This document shows, piece after piece, positions 1 to 7,369 of a stretch of DNA of 14,068 bases. Position 1 is the stretch's first letter, and every line of letters starts with the position of its first letter. This DNA comes from an uncultured Peptococcaceae bacterium. Its GTDB lineage: Bacteria; Bacillota; Peptococcia; Peptococcales; Peptococcaceae. Where the stretch lies: contig CALIQN010000103.1 of assembly GCA_938044045.1 (NCBI GenBank), positions 1 to 14,068 of the forward strand, written 5' to 3'. Both the position numbers and the translations under genes were made by a program. The notes under the pieces are model-generated. The model was not told the origin of the DNA. It saw nothing but the letters and a program-made list of their open reading frames with translations, and did no database searches.

Positions 1-20
1 TATCATAATCTCATCTTTTC

Positions 21-1796
21 CTATTCATCTATAAACTTTAAATATTGTTTTGGGATATCTTGTTTACTTTCAAATTGTAAATTCGCACCATAGTCCTCAT
101 AAATTATATTCTTTACTTTACCATACGAGTACAATTCAGATATTATTTTTTGAGGATTCATTTGATAAGGTACACATAAATCATATTTTTTAGTATTCTC
201 TAGATATCCTTCTAATTTTCTCTTTAATTCCTCAATTCCTATATTGCTAGCAACAGAAATATAACAACAATCTTCTCCTAAAAGATTGCTTGGTAATGGC
301 GGAATTTCATCTAATAAGTCAACTTTATTAAGAATATACACTTGCTTTTTTTCAGCTAGACCTAAAGTTTTTATCATCTGATCAACAACTTCTATTCGTT
401 TTTCATATCCTTCTTGAGCTAAATCTACCAAATGTAAGATAACATCCGCTTGTTCCAACTCCATAAGAGTACTCTTAAATGCATCTACTAACTCTGGTGG
501 TAAGTTGCGAATAAAACCAACTGTATCACTCAATAAAACTTCTCTTTTTTGAAAAAAAGGTAACCGTCTTGTTGTTGAATCCAAAGTCGCAAATAAATGA
601 TCAGCAACATAGATATTTTCATTAGTCAATAAATTAAGAAGTGAGCTTTTTCCTGCATTAGTATAGCCTACAAGTGAAAATAAAAATACATCTTTCTTTT
701 TCCTATTTTGACTTTGCACTTCTCGCATTTTTTCAATATCTTTTAAAGATTTTTTCAAAAAATTGATTCTTCTGTAAATATGTCTTTTATCTGTTTCCAA
801 TTGAGTCTCGCCAGGACCTCTTGTTCCTATTCCACCACCTTGTCTAGATAGTGCTATTCCTTGACCTGATAAACGAGGTAATTGATATTCTAATTGTGCT
901 AATTCCACTTGTAGTTTACCCTCTCTACTTTTTGCTCTTTGTGCAAAAATATCAAGAATTAAAACTGTCTTATCAATTACCTTCGTACCAATTTGAAAGC
1001 TCAATTTAGCCACTTCCGATGGACTTAACCTTTCATCAAAAACCACACAATCTGCTGATAGGTTCTGCACCATAAGAGAAAGTTCTTTTCTTTTACCTTC
1101 CCCAAAATAAAACTCTTTACCTCTTTGTTTTTGACTCAATACGCCTACAACATCAAGTCCACCTGTTTTTGCTAATTCATGAAGTTCTTGTTCCAATGCC
1201 AAATTTTCTACTTCATCCTTACTAGGCTGAAAGACTAAAATAGTGCGTTCACAGGGAGAATTAGTTTCAATATTTTTTCTTCTTATAACACTCTTCTCAA
1301 AGTCCATTAGTATATCATAGAAAGAGATTTCTTCTACAATTTCTGGTGAAAGATTTTCCATAATATGTGTTTCAAATGTATCTGCATTAGGTTCTAAAAA
1401 AGCAACACTCAAATAATTATGTGATTCATCACCAATGACAACCATTACATCAAAATACAATTTTTCTAATGTAGATATATCCGCATCTGAAAACTTTGCG
1501 CTAGCATAAGGATGCGTGTGAATCATTTTTATACCAGAATAGCTTTTTTCGCCTCGTCTTTGTTTGATGATATCCACCGGAGCAGAATCACGATTACCTA
1601 TCGCAATTGCCTCAACAAAACCTGTTCTATTAACGTAAATAACAATTTCTCTATTAATCTTTCGTGTTAAATCCTGCAAGTATAGTGCAATTTCTTCAGT
1701 AATAAGAACATCTTTTGGCCATCTTCGAGTTGAGAAATCAGTCAATTCTTCTATAAAATGTCTTGCTAGACCTGTTAAATCACCTTTGATAGCCAT
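21..1796 (-). CDS. hflX: HflX-type ribosome-associated GTPase with N-terminal JAMM-like domain
   Basis: HflX GTPases bind the 50S subunit and split or rescue stalled ribosomes. At 591 aa this protein is much longer than the roughly 400-430 aa core family. The GTPase core is complete: the HflX signature TRGPGETQLETD (325-336), P-loop GYTNAGKSS (377-385), DTVG (424-427) and NKVD (490-493), followed by a C-terminal domain. The first ~180 residues are an extension carrying REIVIYVN (E50), HTHP (H93, H95), S103 and D106. These match the JAMM/MPN+ zinc-protease pattern, with H-x-H-x10-D spacing. Start: the frame is open back to 1862, inside pyrE, but ATG at 1794-1796 is preceded by AAAGGAGA at good spacing and lies 11 nt after the pyrE stop, so I chose it. 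It is the last visible gene of the pyr operon. The HflX assignment is sure; protease activity of the N-domain is inference. Confidence 0.93.
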   Translation of the reverse strand: MAIKGDLTGLARHFIEELTDFSTRRWPKDVLITEEIALYLQDLTRKINREIVIYVNRTGFVEAIAIGNRDSAPVDIIKQRRGEKSYSGIKMIHTHPYASAKFSDADISTLEKLYFDVMVVIGDESHNYLSVAFLEPNADTFETHIMENLSPEIVEEISFYDILMDFEKSVIRRKNIETNSPCERTILVFQPSKDEVENLALEQELHELAKTGGLDVVGVLSQKQRGKEFYFGEGKRKELSLMVQNLSADCVVFDERLSPSEVAKLSFQIGTKVIDKTVLILDIFAQRAKSREGKLQVELAQLEYQLPRLSGQGIALSRQGGGIGTRGPGETQLETDKRHIYRRINFLKKSLKDIEKMREVQSQNRKKKDVFLFSLVGYTNAGKSSLLNLLTNENIYVADHLFATLDSTTRRLPFFQKREVLLSDTVGFIRNLPPELVDAFKSTLMELEQADVILHLVDLAQEGYEKRIEVVDQMIKTLGLAEKKQVYILNKVDLLDEIPPLPSNLLGEDCCYISVASNIGIEELKRKLEGYLENTKKYDLCVPYQMNPQKIISELYSYGKVKNIIYEDYGANLQFESKQDIPKQYLKFIDE

Positions 1797-1807
1797 TTTT
1801 TCTCCTT

Positions 1808-2389
1808 TTATACTAAACCTGGGCGACTTCCTGGTTTTTGAATAGGCCTTTCCTTTAACCATTCAGGACAATCTTCGTCTGTAAATGTTGGAATATCTAA
1901 TGCTAGTAAAGATCGGTAAGGTACTTTTAATTTTATGGTATTACCTTTTGTTCGATCAATAATTGATGTTGCGCCAACTACAATAGCACCATTTTGTTCA
2001 AGTAAGTCCACCACTTCTTGAGCTGAACCCCCAGTCGTTAAGACATCTTCTGTCACTAAACAACGTGTGCCCTTTTCAACATAAAATCCTCTTCTAAGTG
2101 TCATGACACCATTTTCTCGTTCTGCAAAAATGGCTGGTTTTCCTAATGCCCTAGCAACTTCATAGGCAACTAAAATGCCTCCTATAGCTGGTCCTACTAC
2201 CAAATCAATGGCTTCATCTTCATAAAGCTTCCCTATTTCTTTGCATACCTTCTCGGATAAATTCGGATATTTAAGTAATTGTGAACACTGTACATAATTT
2301 GGACTATGCAAACCTGAGCTTAGCTTGAAATGTCCTTCTTGATAAGCACCAGTATTCTTCAATATTTCCATTAACTCTAATTCAGTCAT
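1808..2389 (-). CDS. pyrE: Orotate phosphoribosyltransferase
   Basis: Cytosolic enzyme joining orotate to PRPP to give orotidine 5'-phosphate, step five of UMP synthesis. The 193 aa length is normal for bacterial PyrE. The PRPP-binding motif VTEDVLTTGGSA is at residues 112-123, where the two acidic residues and TTGGS bind the ribose phosphate. An N-terminal orotate-site segment (FKLSSGLHSPNY, 21-32) is also typical. The start overlaps the pyrF stop by 8 nt, with an AGAGGG-like ribosome site upstream inside the pyrF end, so translation is probably coupled. The Val-terminated C-terminus (PGSRPGLV) is 11 nt before the hflX start. OPRT domains also occur in other phosphoribosyltransferases, but the pyr operon context makes the assignment firm. 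Confidence 0.96.
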   Translation of the reverse strand: MTELELMEILKNTGAYQEGHFKLSSGLHSPNYVQCSQLLKYPNLSEKVCKEIGKLYEDEAIDLVVGPAIGGILVAYEVARALGKPAIFAERENGVMTLRRGFYVEKGTRCLVTEDVLTTGGSAQEVVDLLEQNGAIVVGATSIIDRTKGNTIKLKVPYRSLLALDIPTFTDEDCPEWLKERPIQKPGSRPGLV

Positions 2390-3104
2390 TATCTAATCCC
2401 TCTCTAATCTCAGTAAATATTGTCTTTAAAGCTTCTTTAGGAACCTTACTTCCTGTAATAGGACGTCCTATTACCATATGATCAACACCTGACTTTATAG
2501 CCTCTTTAGGTGTCATAATGCGATTTTGGTCACCTGCCACAGCCCATAAAGGTCTAATTCCTGGGCAAACTGTCACAAAATCATCTCCAAAAGATTTCTT
2601 AATGGTACTAGCTTCGTGTGCTGAGCAAACCACACCATCTAGATTAGCTTGATGTGCTAAATTTGCTAGATGTTTCACCATCTGAAATGGTGCTTCATTA
2701 AAACCAATCTCTTGCAAATCATTATCTGACATACTAGTCAATATCGTCACAGCAATTAATTTTTGCTGTGAATTAGAATTAAAGCTTCTCTTGGCCTCTT
2801 CCATCATTTTCAGCCCACCTAAAGCATGAACATTAACAATATCTACATCCAATTGACTCGCCCATCTTACTGCTGCACTAACCGTGTTAGGTATATCATG
2901 AAACTTCAAATCTAAAAAAATTTTCTTGTTCTTATGTTTTAATGCTTCAATAATTTGGCCACCACTATTTAAAAATAGTTCCAAACCAACCTTATAAAAG
3001 CTTCCTAAATCTCCTAACTCATCAACTAAATCCAGGGCCATCGCACTTGTTGGAAAATCAAGTGCAATAATCACTTTATCACTTATTTCTTTATTTATTT
3101 CCAT
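2382..3104 (-). CDS. pyrF: Orotidine 5'-phosphate decarboxylase
   Basis: Catalyses the last step of UMP synthesis, decarboxylating OMP to UMP. The 240 aa protein is a standard short-type PyrF TIM barrel. The catalytic signature FLDLKFHDIP is complete: D65, K67 and D70 are the charged tetrad residues, and D16 in IALDFP lies at the substrate site. Later conserved pieces are PGIRP (181-185), GDQNR (191-195) and GRPIT (213-217), the phosphate-binding end of the barrel. The gene overlaps pyrD upstream by 10 nt and pyrE downstream by 8 nt. Its ATG sits inside the TCATGG of the pyrD tail, with GGTGGGA as ribosome site. All catalytic residues are present, so it should be active. Confidence 0.97.
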   Translation of the reverse strand: MEINKEISDKVIIALDFPTSAMALDLVDELGDLGSFYKVGLELFLNSGGQIIEALKHKNKKIFLDLKFHDIPNTVSAAVRWASQLDVDIVNVHALGGLKMMEEAKRSFNSNSQQKLIAVTILTSMSDNDLQEIGFNEAPFQMVKHLANLAHQANLDGVVCSAHEASTIKKSFGDDFVTVCPGIRPLWAVAGDQNRIMTPKEAIKSGVDHMVIGRPITGSKVPKEALKTIFTEIREGLDND

Positions 3105-4012
3105 GATAGTCCCACCATTTCACTAGGAGAATTAAATCCCATCTTTTCACAATATGACGTGATACCCTCCAATATTTCAAAAGGCGCTTGAGGATTTTTA
3201 AAACATCCTGCTCCAATAGAAACCATTGTCGCACCTGCTAATATATATTCTATAGCATCTTCCCATGTACTAATACCACCCATGCCAAGAATTGGTATAC
3301 TAACATGCTGAGAAACTTGATAAACCATCCTAATACCTATAGGACGAATGGCACGTCCTGATAATCCAGCAGTAATATTTCCAATGGTAGGCTGCTGCTT
3401 ATAAATATCTATTGCCATCCCTAATAAAGTATTAATTAATGACAATCCATCTGCACCTGCCTGCTCAACACTTTCTGCTATTTCTACAATATCTGTAACA
3501 TTAGGTGAAAGTTTCATGATTACCGGTATCTTGGATGCTTGTTTCACAATACGACAAACCTCACTTGCACCCTGACAAGTAACACCAAATGCCATTCCGC
3601 CAGCTTTAACATTAGGACAAGAAATATTAACTTCTAAAGCTGAAATATCACCTGTATCAGAGAGTATACCTGCAATTTTTTCATAATCTTCCAGAGTATC
3701 TCCACTGATATTAGCTATAATCTTTGCTTTTCCTAATCGCTCTTTCATTTTGGGCAAAACTTCCTCCACAAAATAGTTTACCCCAGGATTTTCCAAACCT
3801 ATAGCATTTAACATGCCAGATGGTGTCTCAGTAATCCTAACACCCTGATTACCTTTTCTCTGATGTAAAGTCAGTCCTTTAGTGGTAATTGATCCCAAAC
3901 GTTCTACAGGCAAAAATTCCCCATATTCCATCCCAAAACCATAAGTGCCAGAGGCTGTTGACACTGGATTTTGAAAAGTTTGTTCACAAAACTGCGTTGT
4001 TAAGTCTACCAT
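3095..4012 (-). CDS. pyrD: Dihydroorotate dehydrogenase class 1B, catalytic subunit
   Basis: FMN-containing PyrDB subunit that oxidises dihydroorotate to orotate. In class 1B enzymes electrons pass through PyrK to NAD+. The 305 aa protein has NISCPN at 129-134 with the active-site cysteine C132 (class 1 enzymes use Cys, class 2 Ser), and FMN-site segments SASGTYG-like (18-25), GLSGRAIRP (216-224) and GMGGIS (243-248). Start: the open frame reaches 4057, but ATG 4010-4012 follows AGGAGGTGG with 7 nt spacing and begins with the family-typical MVDLTTQF, so the shorter form is right. The start overlaps the pyrK stop by 7 nt. The adjacent pyrK confirms the 1B class and an NAD-linked, oxygen-independent pathway. 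Confidence 0.96.
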   Translation of the reverse strand: MVDLTTQFCEQTFQNPVSTASGTYGFGMEYGEFLPVERLGSITTKGLTLHQRKGNQGVRITETPSGMLNAIGLENPGVNYFVEEVLPKMKERLGKAKIIANISGDTLEDYEKIAGILSDTGDISALEVNISCPNVKAGGMAFGVTCQGASEVCRIVKQASKIPVIMKLSPNVTDIVEIAESVEQAGADGLSLINTLLGMAIDIYKQQPTIGNITAGLSGRAIRPIGIRMVYQVSQHVSIPILGMGGISTWEDAIEYILAGATMVSIGAGCFKNPQAPFEILEGITSYCEKMGFNSPSEMVGLSWK

Positions 4013-4776
4013 GATAAATCCACCTCCTCTGCCCAAAATACAGGTCCATCTTTGCATACCTTATGGTAGTGGTCTGTTGTTTTGCTATTACAAGTACAAC
4101 CTAAACATACACCTACACCACAAGCCATTTTGCCTTCAAGAGAAATTTGAAGAGGTATATTCTTTTTTTGAGCAATATCCTTAATTGCTTCCATCATAGG
4201 TGTTGGTCCACAAGCATAAAAACAATCTACTTGATCAGCATGAGCCACTAAATCAGTCACTAATCCTTTTTGACCAATTGATCCATCCTCTGTCAGTAAA
4301 TGAAGCGTAACACCATCCAAATGACGTGTATCCAGTAATCCGCCTAAACCTTCTTTAGTTTTAGCACCCAAAACTAAGGTTATCTTATTACCCTTAGAAT
4401 ATAATACTTCAGTTAACCATTCTATAGGTGCTCTTCCAATCCCTCCGCCAATCAGCATAAGATGACTATCTCTTGGAGACAAATCAAAGCCATTACCTAA
4501 AGGACCAAGGATTTTTAGAGTATTGCCTTCCACTAGTTTCCCTAATAATCTTGTGCCTTCCCCAACTTCTTGATAAGCAAATGCAACTTTTTCCCCGACC
4601 ACACGATTGATACTGATTGCTCTAGGTAAAAATGGGTTTGAAAACCCTACAACACTCAACATAGCAAATTGTCCAGGCTTTGCTTCTCTAGCAAGGTCTT
4701 TATCATGAATCCAAATTCTACCTTCATATTCACCTAGTCGCTCATTTTCTAATATCACTGCCTCTTTAAATCTCAT
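4006..4776 (-). CDS. pyrK: Dihydroorotate dehydrogenase electron-transfer subunit (FAD, 2Fe-2S)
   Basis: PyrK partners PyrDB in a heterotetramer and carries electrons from FMN through a 2Fe-2S cluster and FAD to NAD+. The 256 aa protein is laid out like ferredoxin reductases: FAD-binding barrel with PRAIS (51-55) and GPLGNGF (91-97), NAD-binding fold with GGGIGRAP (110-117) and YACGPTPMM (187-195), then a C-terminal cluster site with C219, C224, C227 and C241 (C-x4-C-x2-C-x13-C). Start: the frame runs back to a GTG at 4806 within pyrC, but ATG 4774-4776 has AAGGGGAT upstream and starts 10 nt after the pyrC stop. The last codons contain GAGGAGGTGG, which is the ribosome site of pyrD, so the two subunits are probably translationally coupled. 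All four cluster ligands are present. Confidence 0.95.
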   Translation of the reverse strand: MRFKEAVILENERLGEYEGRIWIHDKDLAREAKPGQFAMLSVVGFSNPFLPRAISINRVVGEKVAFAYQEVGEGTRLLGKLVEGNTLKILGPLGNGFDLSPRDSHLMLIGGGIGRAPIEWLTEVLYSKGNKITLVLGAKTKEGLGGLLDTRHLDGVTLHLLTEDGSIGQKGLVTDLVAHADQVDCFYACGPTPMMEAIKDIAQKKNIPLQISLEGKMACGVGVCLGCTCNSKTTDHYHKVCKDGPVFWAEEVDLSW

Positions 4777-4786
4777 CCTTATCCCC

Positions 4787-6073
4787 TTATACGATTCTAC
4801 CTTCACTCAAAACCAATTTGCCATTTTTAAATACCATCCATGGCCAACCAAATAATTTTTCTCCAATGAAGGGACAATTTTTACCTTTACTATAAAACTC
4901 ATTAGTATCAACTGTCTTTTCTATTTTAGGATCAACAACCACTAAATCCGCAATTGCACCTATCTTCAAACTACCTTTTTTATCTAGACCTAGCAATTTT
5001 GCTGGATTAACACTTGTTACTTGGACTAATTCGCTCAAAGTAAATTGACCAGTCAAATATAATTTTGTCCATAAGAGTGGTAAGGTCACTTCAATGTTAG
5101 AGATGCCATTAGCTGCTCTTTCAAACTCTACATTTTTATTTTCTAACGCATGTGGGGCATGATCTGTTCCCACACAATCAATTAAGCCCGTTTTTAAGCC
5201 TTGTATCAATGCTTCATTATCTTTCTTAGTGCGAAGAGGCGGAGCTACCTTAGCAAATGTGTTATAACCTTTTACTGCATCTTCAGTTAAAAATAAATGA
5301 TGTGGTGTAACCTCGCAACTTACTCTTTGTCCTTTTTCTTTTGCATTTTTAATAAATTCTAAACCAGTCTCTGTGCTTAAATGACAAATATGAATGCGTG
5401 CCTTACACATATTTGCCAACATAATATCACGCATGATAATAATATCTTCTGATTCTCTGCTAATACCTGCAAGTCCCATTTTTAATGCTAGGTTGCCCGC
5501 ATTCATAACACCTTTACCTTTTAAAGAAGGATCTTCACAATGACTCATAAAAAGTGGATCAAAAGGTCTGGCATAACGCATAGCTTTCACTAATACACTA
5601 GGGTCATTTATTGTATAACCATCATCTGTAAAGGCGATTGCTCCTGCTTCATAGAGTTTTCCAAGTTCTGTTAATTCTTCACCTTTTAGTCCTTTAGTAA
5701 TACCTGCAGAAGGTAACACGTCCGCATAAGGTGAATTAAGAGATTTATCACACAAATATCTTACAACACCCACTGCATCTACAGATGGTTGAGTATTAGG
5801 CATTGAAACTAAAGTTGTATACCCTCCATGAATAGCTGCTTGTGTTCCTGTCTCAAAGGTTTCTGCATAAGCTTGTCCAGGATCCCTAAGATGTGTATGT
5901 GTATCAATCAAACCAGGTAAAACATATTTTCCTTCAAAGTCGTAACTTACTTCACCTTCTAAAAGAGGTAAATCAGGTCCAATTTCTGTAATAATGCCAT
6001 TTTCAGATCGAATATCAACAATCCCGTCAATCGCTTGAATCGGATCAACTAAGTGACCATTTTTAAGTAACAT
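4787..6073 (-). CDS. pyrC: Dihydroorotase, type I
   Basis: Zinc amidohydrolase that cyclises carbamoyl aspartate to dihydroorotate. The 428 aa length matches the Gram-positive type I enzymes. Metal and active-site residues are at the usual places: H59 and H61 in DTHTHLRDPG, the bridging acid D151 in FTDDG, H178 in MSHCED, H231 in HICHLS and D304 in GTDHAPH. The substrate-binding MPN motif is at 91-93. It is therefore the catalytically competent form, not the degenerate PyrC-like partner that accompanies some PyrB proteins. Its ATG overlaps the pyrB stop by one base (TAATG), with GAGGAGGT inside the pyrB tail as ribosome site. It is followed after 10 nt by pyrK; carAB, which lies between pyrC and pyrK in Bacillus subtilis, is missing here. 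Confidence 0.97.
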   Translation of the reverse strand: MLLKNGHLVDPIQAIDGIVDIRSENGIITEIGPDLPLLEGEVSYDFEGKYVLPGLIDTHTHLRDPGQAYAETFETGTQAAIHGGYTTLVSMPNTQPSVDAVGVVRYLCDKSLNSPYADVLPSAGITKGLKGEELTELGKLYEAGAIAFTDDGYTINDPSVLVKAMRYARPFDPLFMSHCEDPSLKGKGVMNAGNLALKMGLAGISRESEDIIIMRDIMLANMCKARIHICHLSTETGLEFIKNAKEKGQRVSCEVTPHHLFLTEDAVKGYNTFAKVAPPLRTKKDNEALIQGLKTGLIDCVGTDHAPHALENKNVEFERAANGISNIEVTLPLLWTKLYLTGQFTLSELVQVTSVNPAKLLGLDKKGSLKIGAIADLVVVDPKIEKTVDTNEFYSKGKNCPFIGEKLFGWPWMVFKNGKLVLSEGRIV

Positions 6074-6990
6074 TATTCTACCTCCTCACTTAACATTGTT
6101 AGTAATGCCATCCTTATTGCTAAACCATTTGTCACTTGTTCTTCAATTAGTGCCTTAGAAGAATCAGCAACTCTAGGTGAAATTTCAAGTCCACGATTAA
6201 TTGGTCCTGGATGAAGAATAATGGTATCTACTTTTGCTTGCAGAATTCTTTCTTCAGTCAAACAATAATAACGTGTATATTCTTCAAAACTCGGAAAAAG
6301 ACCCATTTTTTGACGTTCTAATTGAATACGAAGCATCATAATAACATCCACATCAACAATAGCTTCATCAAAATTGTAATTCACTGTACAACCTAAGCTA
6401 CTCAATCCTTCTGGAACAAGACTTGCTGGTCCGGATATAATCACTTCTGCACCCAGTTTATTAAGCAATAAAATATTACTGCGTGCAACTCTACTATGCA
6501 AAACGTCACCAACAATAAGCACTTTCAAGCCCGAAAAGTTTTTATAATGGCTAATTGTAAAAGCATCCAAAAGTGCTTGAGTCGGATGTTCATGAGTACC
6601 ATCTCCTGCATTTAATAGATGGGCTTCAATTTTGTCTTTTATCAGTTCGTGAGCACCACTACTTGGATGTCTCATGACAATAATATCGGGTTTTAACCTA
6701 TCTAAAGTACGCACTGTATCAATAAGTGACTCCCCTTTAGCAACGCTACTGCCATCAGAAGTGATGTTCATCACTTCTGCACCAAGATACTTTCCTGCCA
6801 ATTCAAATGAGGACCTTGTTCTTGTACTATTTTCGTAAAATAAATTAACTATAGATTTTCCTTTTAAGCGTGATGACATCTTGCTACTGCTTTCCAATTG
6901 CTCTTTCATTTCTCTTGCCAAATCAAAAATGGCTAAAACATCATCCACACTAAGATCTTCAACACTTATTAAACTTTCAAATCGAGCCAT
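6073..6990 (-). CDS. pyrB: Aspartate carbamoyltransferase catalytic subunit
   Basis: Transfers the carbamoyl group from carbamoyl phosphate to aspartate, the committed step of pyrimidine synthesis. At 305 aa it is a typical catalytic chain. Carbamoyl-phosphate site: STRTRSSF (55-62), K85 in SVAKGES, MRHPSSGA (106-113) and HPTQALLD (135-142). Aspartate-domain landmarks: GDVLHSRVARS (161-171) and HPGPINRG (260-267). Start: the open frame extends to a TTG at 7008, but ATG 6988-6990 follows AAGGGAGGA closely and gives the normal N-terminus MARFESLISV. It is the first gene of the operon. No pyrI regulatory-chain gene is present, so the enzyme is probably not under PyrI-type allosteric control. It overlaps pyrC by one base. 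Confidence 0.97.
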   Translation of the reverse strand: MARFESLISVEDLSVDDVLAIFDLAREMKEQLESSSKMSSRLKGKSIVNLFYENSTRTRSSFELAGKYLGAEVMNITSDGSSVAKGESLIDTVRTLDRLKPDIIVMRHPSSGAHELIKDKIEAHLLNAGDGTHEHPTQALLDAFTISHYKNFSGLKVLIVGDVLHSRVARSNILLLNKLGAEVIISGPASLVPEGLSSLGCTVNYNFDEAIVDVDVIMMLRIQLERQKMGLFPSFEEYTRYYCLTEERILQAKVDTIILHPGPINRGLEISPRVADSSKALIEEQVTNGLAIRMALLTMLSEEVE

Positions 6991-7025
6991 GATTATCCTC
7001 CCTTTCAAAGCTATCTCTTCTATTC

Positions 7026-7054
7026 ATTCTACCAAAAGCAAAAACATCTGTATA
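7026..7054 (-). promoter_or_regulatory. Probable sigma-A-type promoter of the pyr operon
   Basis: On the minus strand, TATACA (7054-7049, 4 of 6 to TTGACA) is separated by exactly 17 nt from TAGAAT (7031-7026, 5 of 6 to TATAAT). Transcription would start near 7018-7019, leaving a leader of about 28 nt before pyrB, just enough for the ribosome site. No hairpin plus U-run lies between it and pyrB. The call rests on consensus matching only. Confidence 0.5.
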
Positions 7055-7083
7055 TCATTATTATTTTACTAAATATCATTCAA

Positions 7084-7308
7084 GTGAGAGATAGAGCGAT
7101 CTTATTTAGCCTCATCATCGGTCTCAATAGCTTTACTGTCCGTAGTGAAATAATAGATCATCATAAATTGAATGGTCATGATATCATTGCAAAGCCTTTC
7201 TAAATTAATCAAACAATGGGAATTGACATCATAAAAAAGAAAGATATTATCTTAAGCATATATACCTCTGATTACGTAAAAGCCTTAGAACATCACTTGT
7301 CCATAAAT
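7084..7308 (+). pseudogene. Possible decayed gene fragment, family not recognised
   Basis: One plus-strand frame runs about 75 codons from GTG 7084 to TGA 7306-7308, interrupted only by TAA at 7201-7203. The two neighbouring frames contain many stops. The first half begins VRDRAILFSLIIGLNSF and is hydrophobic. The second half contains DIIKKKDIILSIYTSDY and VKALEHHL. No ribosome site precedes the GTG, and upstream the frame runs through the pyrB promoter. It could be the remnant of a lost gene or a chance opening in AT-rich DNA. I do not recognise a family and infer no function. Confidence 0.2.
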
Positions 7309-7369
7309 TGAAACTATGGTTAAACAAAGTTTATATATATTTTCCTATCCTTCTTTAATCTGCTAGAAT
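7308..7369 (+). promoter_or_regulatory. Candidate promoters of the metE-like gene
   Basis: Two overlapping candidates are visible. The first is TTGAAA (7308-7313), then 18 nt, then TATATA (7332-7337). The second is an extended -10, TGCTAGAAT, with TAGAAT at 7364-7369 and only a weak -35 (TTTCCT, 7341-7346). The second would give a leader of roughly 37 nt. I cannot tell which is used. Neither leaves room for a methionine-sensing S-box leader. Confidence 0.4.

Noticed and set aside
1797..1862. N-terminal extension of HflX by 22 residues into pyrE
   Set aside because: AAAGGAGA sits just before ATG 1794-1796, and the extension overlaps the 3' end of pyrE.
6881..7072. 63-codon plus-strand open frame across the pyrB start
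   Set aside because: It lies mostly antisense to the conserved pyrB N-terminus, covers the pyrB promoter, has no ribosome site and no recognisable protein features.
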